From positions 8,054 to 22,658 of the forward strand of contig JAQVBP010000022.1 in NCBI GenBank assembly GCA_028690255.1: DNA of 14,605 nucleotides, in the 5' to 3' direction. The notes beneath the pieces are model-generated. The model did not search any database. It was not told the DNA's origin and saw only the letters and a program-made list of their open reading frames with translations. Shown in pieces: positions 6,621 through 12,613 of the stretch. This DNA is from Methanosarcinaceae archaeon (GTDB taxonomy: Archaea; Halobacteriota; Methanosarcinia; Methanosarcinales; Methanosarcinaceae). A program made the translations under genes and the position numbers. The stretch's first letter is position 1. Every line of letters begins with the position of its first letter.

Positions 6621-6652
6621 AAAAAAGTTTTCTAAATCGTGGGCGTGGTATA

Positions 6653-7009
6653 ATGGCGATAATTAAGAACAAAACCCTTCACACAATCCGTTTCGTGGCT
6701 TACCGGGCCGACGGGACAGAGATGCACCAGAAAGCGACAAAAATTCCCCCTGACCAGAGCCGCTACGTTAGCAAGGATTATGTAGGGAACATTGACTGGT
6801 TCATAATAACGGCCTTTCTGCCCGAAAGCCAGGTACAGGATCACATTGATGTGGATCTCCTGCCAGCCGTAAGAGACGGGGACGATTCCCTTGCTTTTGC
6901 AAAGTTGGGGGTTGAGGAAAAATTCGTGTTTGTGGAAGATTCCGATAAGAAGGAGTTCCGCTTTTACCAGGATGAAAATGAGCCGGAGGGCGAAATACAT
7001 GGCTGGTGA
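6653..7009 (+). CDS. Conserved-looking hypothetical protein, 118 residues
   Basis: I do not recognise this family. The protein begins MAIIKNKTLHTIRFVAYRAD and ends EPEGEIHGW. It has no signal peptide, no membrane segment and no cysteines. It is acidic overall and probably mainly beta-strand: short alternating hydrophobic stretches (TIRFVAYRA, WFIITAFLP, EKFVFVED, EFRFYQDEN) are separated by charged turns. Codon use resembles the GC-richer neighbours on the left, and a good TATA box lies just upstream, so the gene is probably real. The ATG is preceded by a weak GTGGTATA. It stands alone between mtxH and the tRNA gene, so context gives no functional clue. Confidence 0.8.
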   Translation: MAIIKNKTLHTIRFVAYRADGTEMHQKATKIPPDQSRYVSKDYVGNIDWFIITAFLPESQVQDHIDVDLLPAVRDGDDSLAFAKLGVEEKFVFVEDSDKKEFRFYQDENEPEGEIHGW

Positions 7010-7080
7010 CGGGTACAAAATACATTTTTTCAACTTATTCAGTTGACATTACCGGATACGGATGGTTTATAATCCGTCAT

Positions 7081-7170
7081 TACTCATCTTTACTCATCTT
7101 TACTCATCTTTACTCATCTATACTCATCTTTACTCATCTATACTCATATTTACCCGTCTTTACCCGTGTT
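7081..7170. repeat. 10-bp tandem repeat, nine units
   Basis: Units of TACTCATCTT run without a break for 90 bases. The first three are identical, the next ones vary by one base, and the last two become TACCCGTCTT and TACCCGTGTT. The period equals about one DNA helical turn. Confidence 0.95.
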
Positions 7171-7212
7171 TCTTCGGTGTCTATCTGTGATTCTTTACGT
7201 TGACCTGCGGGC

Positions 7213-7250
7213 CGATTTTCAACCAAATTTGTAAACATAATTTGGAATCG
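7213..7250. other. Long interrupted hairpin before the tRNA promoter
   Basis: CCAAATT (7223-7229) pairs perfectly with AATTTGG (7239-7245) around a 9-base loop. CGATT (7213-7217) pairs with AATCG (7246-7250) outside a 5-base bulge. No T run follows directly. It could end transcripts from the left or be a protein-binding palindrome. Confidence 0.45.
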
Positions 7251-7281
7251 CAGCACCCGGGTTCGGGCATGAAGGGGCAGG

Positions 7282-7289
7282 TTTATATA
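7282..7289 (+). promoter_or_regulatory. TATA box of the tRNA-Glu gene
   Basis: TTTATATA at 7282-7289 with purine-rich AGG before it predicts a start near 7312, about 25 bases before the mature tRNA. A second AT-rich box (AAATATATTC) follows at 7295-7304. Confidence 0.6.
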
Positions 7290-7336
7290 ATACTAAATAT
7301 ATTCAAGGATTCGCTTCAAGAGCTAAAGAACAAAGT

Positions 7337-7414
7337 GCTCCGGTAGTGTAGTCCGGCCAATCATTCCGGCCTTTCGAGCCGAAGACTCGGGTTCGAATCC
7401 CGGCCGGAGCACCA
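7337..7414 (+). tRNA. tRNA-Glu (anticodon UUC), CCA encoded
   Basis: A full cloverleaf can be drawn. The acceptor stem GCTCCGG (7337-7343) pairs with CCGGAGC (7404-7410). The anticodon stem is 7366-7370/7378-7382 with loop CTTTCGA, giving anticodon TTC at 7373-7375. The T arm is 7387-7391/7399-7403 with loop TTCGAAT. Discriminator A and the terminal CCA (7412-7414) are encoded. The D-loop core GTAGTCCGGCCAATCAT is typical of archaeal tRNA-Glu. One oddity is a C-A mismatch at the outer pair of the anticodon stem (7366 with 7382). No intron is seen. Confidence 0.95.
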
Positions 7415-7484
7415 AATCACAATACTATTTTCGATGCAGTTTTGAGTTTTTAGAATTATCACTATTGTTTAGATTCATTTTTAT

Positions 7485-7532
7485 GCTAGTGTAGTGCCAA
7501 TCCTCGAAGATTGAACGATTCTTAATAATCGT
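7485..7532 (+). other. Partial tRNA-Glu-like sequence with two hairpins
   Basis: TAGTGTAGT followed by GCCAATC (within 7487-7502) repeats the D-arm of the tRNA-Glu at 7344-7362 with three bases missing. Two perfect hairpins overlap and follow it: CAATC/GATTG (7498-7502/7509-7513) and ACGATT/AATCGT (7515-7520/7527-7532). The tRNA resemblance may be a decayed duplicate or chance; the hairpins may be a terminator region between the converging tRNA and the solenoid gene. Confidence 0.35.
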
Positions 7533-7575
7533 AATTGGTTTTATACGACATTTTACCGTTGACGCGACACTGGAG

Positions 7576-8487
7576 TCATTTCCTTTCCAGGAGTTTCCGA
7601 TGGAATTTTTTTATTTCCTGGATTTTTTCAAGGTTTTGTTCCTCGTCCCGGACCCCGGCCGTTTTGAGTGACTCCAGCGCCACTTTTGCGGCCCTGGCCA
7701 CGGATTTCAGGCCCCCTTCCTCGGCAAGAACCCGGATTATTTCAAGGGACCAGGCCGCCTGGACCACCGTAGTTTTCGAGCCGCGCTGTGGAAAGACCTT
7801 CCCGATTATTCCAAAGGCATGGACAACGGCCTTTGCCTCAGGTTCCCGTTTTACCCGGACCGCCAGGGTCCCGACTTCCTCAAGCAGGAGTTCGGCTCCT
7901 ATTACACTTTCCTCAAGTCCCTCTTCGACTGAGGCGACCCCGATATCCCCAAGGGAATTGATTGCCGTAAGGCTTGCCTCTTCCAGGCCTTCCCTGAGCC
8001 CCCCTTCCGCAATCTGCATCAGAAAAATTTCTGCCATGCTGATCTGATTTTCCGATTTCTGCCCGACAGAAACCTTCCCGAAGTTCCCAAGGGTTTCTGC
8101 CACGGTTTTTGTAGCTGTGCCCATATTCTTTTCCACAAGCACCCTGGCCAGGTTTCCGAGGATGGAAGTCGCTTTTACCGCAAGAGCATCTCTTCTGTGT
8201 TCTGCGGCTGCTTTCGCGACTTCCCCGAGTTCACGGGCAGCGGCTATGGACGCGAGTTCCATTCTATTTTCAGCAACAAGTTCCCCGATATCCCCCATAG
8301 CGATGATTACAGCCTTTGCATCGAGTTCATGTTCTCCTGTTGTGTTCAGGTAGATCAGCTTGACCGTAAAAGCTTTCAGCTTCTCGAAAGCTTCGACCAC
8401 CCCTTTTGTGTCCCGCATATTGCCGGCCATGATTCCGGCCTCGATTATCCGGCTTTCATCGAGTTCACCTTCATCCAACGAATACAT
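7576..8487 (-). CDS. HEAT-like alpha-solenoid protein of unknown function
   Basis: The protein has 303 residues when started at the ATG at 8487 (MYSLDEGELDESRIIEAGIM). A longer GTG-started version from 8622 would add 45 residues through an AT-rich, promoter-like stretch; I prefer the shorter one. The sequence is almost all helix, with repeats of about 40 residues whose second helices share a pattern like ALGDIGELVAE, SILGNLARVLVE, TLGNFGKVSV, SLGDIGVASVEEG and AFGIIGKVFPQ. That is the signature of a HEAT- or ARM-like solenoid. The tail (EEQNLEKIQEIKKFHRKLLE) is charged and may be a coiled coil. There is no signal peptide or membrane segment. Such proteins are usually scaffolds; no partner is suggested by neighbours. 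No strong Shine-Dalgarno site is seen, only a G run 9 bases upstream. Confidence 0.8.
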   Translation of the reverse strand: MYSLDEGELDESRIIEAGIMAGNMRDTKGVVEAFEKLKAFTVKLIYLNTTGEHELDAKAVIIAMGDIGELVAENRMELASIAAARELGEVAKAAAEHRRDALAVKATSILGNLARVLVEKNMGTATKTVAETLGNFGKVSVGQKSENQISMAEIFLMQIAEGGLREGLEEASLTAINSLGDIGVASVEEGLEESVIGAELLLEEVGTLAVRVKREPEAKAVVHAFGIIGKVFPQRGSKTTVVQAAWSLEIIRVLAEEGGLKSVARAAKVALESLKTAGVRDEEQNLEKIQEIKKFHRKLLERK

Positions 8488-8686
8488 TCCAAACCCCCGG
8501 ATTGACTTCTTATTAATTCTATGCCCTGCCTCCAGATCAGTCTTTTCTGTAATAATTAAATAATTGAGTTTGTGAGGCGTGGAAATTAAAGAAAACTGTT
8601 GCACAAAAAAGACTGCCCCCACCTTAGGGAGCCCAAAATTACGTATTAAAAATTAAAAAAGTTAAACATTTTAGAACAATGTTGAA

Positions 8687-8856
8687 TTATCCAGTTTTTT
8701 TCCTGAGCCAATGCATCCCGCATTCCTCAGTCAATCTCAAAGACTCGGATGAGATTAGTCCCTGAGATATTATTAAATCGTCCAGCAGGGCCCCCTTTCC
8801 TCAAAAAATTGAGCTACAAGCGAAGGTTTTAGGGAAGAGCAGTTGACGTCAAACAT
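8687..8856 (-). pseudogene. Possible decayed gene fragment downstream of the ABC operon
   Basis: On the minus strand an ATG at 8856 overlaps the end of the last ATPase gene and reads MFDVNCSSLKPSLVAQFFEE before losing frame at a run of five G (plus 8791-8795). In the neighbouring frame the sequence stays protein-like as ALLDDLIISQGLISSESLRL and TEECGMHWLRKKTG, ending at a TAA at 8689-8687. One inserted base in the G run would join the two parts into about 56 residues. I do not recognise the family. It could also be chance coding-like sequence in a gap of about 225 bases. Confidence 0.3.
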
Positions 8857-9460
8857 TATTAATATCATCTAAGAAGACGACATCGTGACATAATTTGTCA
8901 ATTAATTTTTTTTCATGACTTACAACCAGAACTCCGATATTCAGCTCTTCGACTATGTCTAAAACTATATCCCAGATTTGAGCTTGAGTTATTGCATCTA
9001 CCATTGTAGTTATTTCATCAGCTATCAAAAATTTAGTTTTAGGACTTAAAGCTCTTGCAAGAGCAAATCTTTGAAGTTCTCCTCCGGAAAGCTCATTTGG
9101 CCACCGGTTAAGCCAGCTCTTTTTTATTCCGAATGAATCTAAAATATCCTGGGAAACAGCATGCCCCTCATTTAATATATCTTTCATTTTCCACCTGGGG
9201 TTTACAGCTTTTTCCGGGTGTTGAAAAACGAGCTGTACCGGGTTGTATCCTTTTGATGGAATTTTTTTCCCATCCATACTTACACTGCCCTGATAATTAT
9301 TTATGTATCCAGATAATATACCCCCCAGAGTTGATTTACCGCTTCCGCTATCCCCGATCAGACCCAATAACTCCCCACTACCTAAAGATAAATTTACATG
9401 ATTTAAAATCCGGTTCTTTTTTTCATATCCGAAACTTATATCCTCACCTTTAAGATACAT
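8849..9460 (-). CDS. ABC transporter ATPase, second subunit (OppF/DppF/NikE-like), short form
   Basis: This 203-residue nucleotide-binding protein should pair with the larger ATPase encoded just upstream to power the importer. Walker A is GDSGSGKS (36-43), the Q-loop is LVFQHPEKAVNPRW (77-90), the signature is LSGGELQRFALARAL (124-138), Walker B is FLIADE (144-149) and the switch histidine is H182 in VVSHE. All catalytic elements are present. It stops right after the core fold (VVFLDDINNV) and lacks the C-terminal extension with the conserved HPYT and cysteine motif usual in OppF and NikE, which are typically 60 or more residues longer. The start overlaps the end of the previous gene by 11 bases, with GAGGTG 5 bases before the ATG, so the two are translationally coupled. 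Confidence 0.9.
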   Translation of the reverse strand: MYLKGEDISFGYEKKNRILNHVNLSLGSGELLGLIGDSGSGKSTLGGILSGYINNYQGSVSMDGKKIPSKGYNPVQLVFQHPEKAVNPRWKMKDILNEGHAVSQDILDSFGIKKSWLNRWPNELSGGELQRFALARALSPKTKFLIADEITTMVDAITQAQIWDIVLDIVEELNIGVLVVSHEKKLIDKLCHDVVFLDDINNV

Positions 9461-10427
9461 TATTGCACCTCACCATTCCTCCGTTAACCTTTTTCAGTTG
9501 AGGAATACCTTTAGAGCAAAGATCTTTCTTTTTAGAGCACCTTTCATAAAAAATACATCCATCAATGATTTCATCCTGCATTGGCTGGTGGCCTTTAATT
9601 GCCTGAAATTTGTTTTGGGGAAGAGCATTCCAGAGAGCCCGGGTGTAGGGGTGTCTTAAATTTTCACCGTTGTTTTTAAAATCTTCAACATTGGCGACTT
9701 CTAAAATCGTACCTGCATAGAATATTGCAATTTTATCGGATATTTTTAATGCAGCTTTTATATCGTGAGTTATAAGTATCACTGCACACCCTTTATTCAC
9801 CATGTCTTTAAAATAACTCAAGGTTTCATTCAAAGTATTTTCATCCAACCCTGGTGTTGGTTCATCTGCAATTATAAGCTTTGCAGAGCCCATCAAAGCA
9901 GTAGAAACCAGAACTCTTCTGGTCATACCTCCCGATAGCTCGTGGGGGAACATTCTGTCAACAGCCGGTTTTAAATTGTATTTCTGGAATATTTCTCTCT
10001 GGGTCTTCTTCATCAGCCCTTCATTTTTTTCTTCAACAGATCCTATTACCTGATTAGAGATCCTCATTAAGGGGTCAAGATAGGTTGTGGATTGAGGAAT
10101 CAAAGCTATTTCTTTACCCCGGATTTCTTCTTTTTTCTCCTGAGTAAGTTTCTGACCATTATATTCCATTTTACCCTCAAGTTTTGCGTTTGAAGGCAAG
10201 ATTCCTAAAATTGCATGTGCCAGAAGACTTTTGCCAGACCCACTTGAGCCTACAACAGCTAAGATCTCACCGCTGTAAGCTTCCATGCTTAATTTGGAGA
10301 TTACTTTTAACTCGGTTTGTCTGAGGCCGGAAGTATATTGAACGAAAGAAAGTGAAATGTCATCTATTTTTAATAGAGCTTTATCCCCCTTCTTTATTTC
10401 AGTATTTATTTCAGCTTTATTTTTCAT
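9450..10427 (-). CDS. ABC transporter ATPase, first subunit (OppD/DppD/NikD-like)
   Basis: The protein has 325 residues from the ATG at 10427, chosen because AAGGTG lies 6 bases before it; a GTG at 10490 would add 21 residues without a good site. In the chosen numbering Walker A is GSSGSGKS (60-67), the Q-loop IPQSTTYLDP (110-119), the signature ELSGGM (163-168), Walker B LIIADEPT (184-191), the D-loop PGLD (192-195) and the switch histidine H221. The C-terminal oligopeptide-transporter extension is present: RHPYTRALWNALP (258-270), then cysteines at 291, 297, 304 and 321 (CIFYERC, DLC, RC). In related Opp/Dpp ATPases this cysteine cluster has been linked to an iron-sulfur cluster. It is separated from the upstream permease gene by 214 bases, unusually far for this operon. 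Confidence 0.92.
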   Translation of the reverse strand: MKNKAEINTEIKKGDKALLKIDDISLSFVQYTSGLRQTELKVISKLSMEAYSGEILAVVGSSGSGKSLLAHAILGILPSNAKLEGKMEYNGQKLTQEKKEEIRGKEIALIPQSTTYLDPLMRISNQVIGSVEEKNEGLMKKTQREIFQKYNLKPAVDRMFPHELSGGMTRRVLVSTALMGSAKLIIADEPTPGLDENTLNETLSYFKDMVNKGCAVILITHDIKAALKISDKIAIFYAGTILEVANVEDFKNNGENLRHPYTRALWNALPQNKFQAIKGHQPMQDEIIDGCIFYERCSKKKDLCSKGIPQLKKVNGGMVRCNNVS

Positions 10428-10641
10428 ATATAACACCTTAAACATAATATTAGACTCTTTATCATTATGACTAATTATGCCGATTTTCACTAAAATGAAC
10501 TAAATTATTTACAGGCAATGAGCTAAAACAAGGTGTTGATTTTAAGTGATGAAAATGAAATTCAAAACGATTTTTGCTGCAAAATTATATCTTTCAAGCA
10601 AAAAATATCTAAACCGATAATAATGAAATTTACACCTGAAT
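10428..10641 (-). promoter_or_regulatory. 214-base gap inside the ABC operon
   Basis: No gene is seen here. AAGGTGTT of the ATPase ribosome site (minus, near 10438-10431) has an exact inverted copy on the plus strand near 10530-10537, which could sequester it in a long-range hairpin. TATA-like GATATAATTTT occurs on the minus strand near 10590-10580, so a secondary promoter is possible. Both readings are weak. Confidence 0.25.
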
Positions 10642-11499
10642 TTACTCGTGGGCATTTTTTGGATCCATCAACTTTCCTATATTTTCTCCTATCATATCAA
10701 ATGCCAGGACTACAATTAATAGTGATAATCCCGGGAAGAAGGCAAGCCACCAGTATCCTGCCGACAGGTACCTCATAGACTCTGATAAAATGATACCAAT
10801 TGCCGGTTCGTGGGGGGAAAGTCCAAAACCCAGGAATGTGACTGAAGCTTCATGCAAAATAGCATGTGGAAACATTAAAATCGTACCTAATAAAATCTGA
10901 GGAATTAAATGAGGTAGAATATGTTTTGTAGCTATCCACCATATTGACTTCCCAAGATTTCTGGATATATGAATATATTCCTGGGTTTTTAACTGTTTAA
11001 TTTCTGCTCTTACAACCCTTGTTAAACCTGGCCAATGTGTTAATGCAACTCCAATAACAACCCCTGTAGCACCCCCACCAAATCCTATGGAAATAAGGAT
11101 TATTAAAAGAAGATGGGGGATTGAAAGAAACAAATCCACCAACCAGGATACAAAGGAATCCGCTGTTTTCCCTGCACTTGAAAGCAGGCCTAAAATTACG
11201 GTCAGTACAGCACTGATTGTGGAAGCAAAAGCTCCGATTACTATACTTAATCCTAGCCCCTCCAGAGTTCTTATAAACATATCTCTTCCCATCCAGTCTG
11301 TCCCAAATGGATGGTTCAGGGAAGGAGCAAGGTTTCTGGAACCAAAATTAGTAGGTAATGACTCGCCGTTTAAAAACACGCTGGAAAGCACAATTGTGAA
11401 TAATAAGAGGGACGTGAAGCCTATTATTAAAAGAGTTTTTTGCCTTAAATTCAGTTCTCCGAATAATCCTTTGTTAATTGTTACAACAGCAGTACTCAT
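10642..11499 (-). CDS. ABC transporter permease, second subunit (OppC/DppC/NikC-like)
   Basis: A 285-residue inner-membrane permease of the peptide/nickel class. An N-terminal helix (about 22-43) is followed by the family motif HPFGTDWMGRD (63-73), then five more membrane helices (about 84-108, 115-140, 145-155, 200-215 and 248-270). The cytoplasmic EAA loop that contacts the ATPases covers about 162-200 (RVVRAEIKQL to HILPHLIP). EASVTFLGFGL (217-227) and the end FDMIGENIGKLMDP are also typical. Start and stop codons overlap with the upstream permease (ATGA at 11499-11496), and GGAGG lies 7 bases before the ATG. It forms the transmembrane pore with the upstream permease. Confidence 0.94.
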   Translation of the reverse strand: MSTAVVTINKGLFGELNLRQKTLLIIGFTSLLLFTIVLSSVFLNGESLPTNFGSRNLAPSLNHPFGTDWMGRDMFIRTLEGLGLSIVIGAFASTISAVLTVILGLLSSAGKTADSFVSWLVDLFLSIPHLLLIILISIGFGGGATGVVIGVALTHWPGLTRVVRAEIKQLKTQEYIHISRNLGKSIWWIATKHILPHLIPQILLGTILMFPHAILHEASVTFLGFGLSPHEPAIGIILSESMRYLSAGYWWLAFFPGLSLLIVVLAFDMIGENIGKLMDPKNAHE

Positions 11500-12485
11500 A
11501 TTGTTGCCTCCTGTTGTTTTATTCTGGGATCAATGAATTCATATATAATATCAGCAATCAAATTTCCGAAAAAGACAAACAAAGCACTGAAGATTACTAT
11601 TCCTAAAAGCAGCGGTACATCAGATCTTAAGCCTGCTGCTACTGCTGCCTGCCCTATTCCGGGATATGAAAAGACCTGTTCAACCAGAACAGCCCCTCCA
11701 AACAATTCACTGAATCCTAAAAACTGTAGTGTAATAGCCGGAAGGGCAACATTTCTAACGCCATGCCTTAATACCAGATCGAATCCTTTTTCACCTCTTG
11801 CCTTTGCAAATAAAACGTAATCACTGGATAGGACTTCGATTAATTTTTCTCGAGTAAACATTGCAATTTGGGCAACTCCCAATAAACTTAAAGTTATTGT
11901 CGGGAGAATTAAATGCTGTAGCTTATCAAAAAAAGTCACGTTTTCAGCAGTAACGCCTATAGGTACACCCAGGCCTATAGGGAACAATCCTAAATTCACT
12001 GAAAATACCATTAAAAGAATTAATGCCAGCCAGAATGTTGGAGTGGCGGTTAAAATATAACAGTAAGTTTTTATTATTTTATCAATCCAGGTTCCTTTTT
12101 TCATACCAGCTATTATTCCTAAAACAAAACCCAGGATTCCTGAAATTAACCAGGAGGATGCCATTAAAATTAAAGATGCTATAGACCTTTCTTTTATCAC
12201 ATCAAAAACAGAGATTCTATAAATCAACGAAACCCCAAAATCCCCTTTAAGAATATTTTCAGCCCAGTTGAGGAATTTTTCCTGTGGGGGGGTGTTCACT
12301 CCCCAATATTCATCTAATTTTGCCTTTTGTTCCGGTTGTATGCTCATTTCCCCAATATAAGCTCTGACAGGGTCTATCGGAGACTGTTCAACAATCCAAA
12401 AACTGGCCAGACAAACGACAATTAAAAGGCTGATTAATTTGAGAGTTTTTTTTCCGATAAAAATCCCTAATTTTTTGTATTTCAC
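11496..12485 (-). CDS. ABC transporter permease, first subunit (OppB/DppB/NikB-like)
   Basis: A 329-residue membrane protein starting with GTG at 12485; GGAGG is 9 bases upstream. The N-terminal helix (about 14-32) is followed by the extracytoplasmic region with SPIDPVRAYIGE (35-46), a form of the DP motif of OppB proteins, and YWGVNTPPQEKFLNW (60-74). Further helices lie at about 101-127, 140-170, 190-210, 250-275 and 292-315. The EAA loop covers about 213-250 (REKLIEVLSSDYVLFAKARG onward). The conserved GGAVLVEQVFSYPGIGQ (263-279) and the end IYEFIDPRI fit the family. It couples with the downstream permease through a 4-base stop-start overlap. Confidence 0.94.
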   Translation of the reverse strand: MKYKKLGIFIGKKTLKLISLLIVVCLASFWIVEQSPIDPVRAYIGEMSIQPEQKAKLDEYWGVNTPPQEKFLNWAENILKGDFGVSLIYRISVFDVIKERSIASLILMASSWLISGILGFVLGIIAGMKKGTWIDKIIKTYCYILTATPTFWLALILLMVFSVNLGLFPIGLGVPIGVTAENVTFFDKLQHLILPTITLSLLGVAQIAMFTREKLIEVLSSDYVLFAKARGEKGFDLVLRHGVRNVALPAITLQFLGFSELFGGAVLVEQVFSYPGIGQAAVAAGLRSDVPLLLGIVIFSALFVFFGNLIADIIYEFIDPRIKQQEATI

Positions 12486-12507
12486 TTTACTTATCCTCCC
12501 AGATAAA

Positions 12508-12529
12508 GTTCAGATACAGTTCAGATACA
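12508..12529. repeat. 11-bp direct repeat before the first permease gene
   Basis: GTTCAGATACA occurs twice in tandem (12508-12518 and 12519-12529) in the leader of the permease gene, between the intra-operon hairpin and the Shine-Dalgarno site. Confidence 0.9.
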
Positions 12530-12530
12530 T

Positions 12531-12571
12531 TCTCTAAAAAGAGGTTTCACTGAGGATTTCTACATCCTCAG
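12531..12571 (-). terminator. Terminator-like hairpin between binding-protein and permease genes
   Basis: On the minus strand CTGAGGAT and ATCCTCAG form a perfect 8-bp stem (12571-12564 and 12557-12550) with a 6-base loop. After it comes CCTCTTTTTAGAG, which holds a T5 run and itself can fold. It lies 43 bases after the stop of the binding-protein gene. In many importers a hairpin at this place ends most transcripts or protects the 3' end, so the binding protein is made in excess over the membrane parts. Confidence 0.6.
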
Positions 12572-12613
12572 TTTCATTCAATCTTTTTTATACACAGGCC
12601 GCTTTGTTGAAAT

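Larger units (their letters stand above)
6344..6652. other. Intergenic region between mtxH and the 118-residue gene
   Basis: After the terminator, 6440-6535 holds loose repeats of ATATTTTCC and TTTCCGGAT type. The promoter of the next gene is at 6611. I see no gene here. Confidence 0.6.
7010..7336. other. Intergenic region with short repeats upstream of the tRNA
   Basis: This stretch contains the 10-bp tandem array, a long hairpin and the tRNA promoter, each listed separately. The reading frame at 7006-7203 is only the translation of the 10-bp array (repeated IFTHLYS) and is not taken as a gene. Confidence 0.6.

Noticed and set aside
7337..7575. Integration site (attachment) at the tRNA-Glu
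   Set aside because: No copy of the tRNA 3' end and no integrase gene are present in the window; only a D-arm-like fragment lies downstream.
7535..8505. Ser-rich plus-strand frames opposite the solenoid gene
   Set aside because: Shadows of the minus-strand gene; composition is the antisense of Ala/Glu/Gly codons.
10428..10641. Small gene in the gap between permease and ATPase
   Set aside because: The plus-strand frame at 10533-10778 runs into the antisense of the permease and has no ribosome site; the minus strand has stops in all frames.
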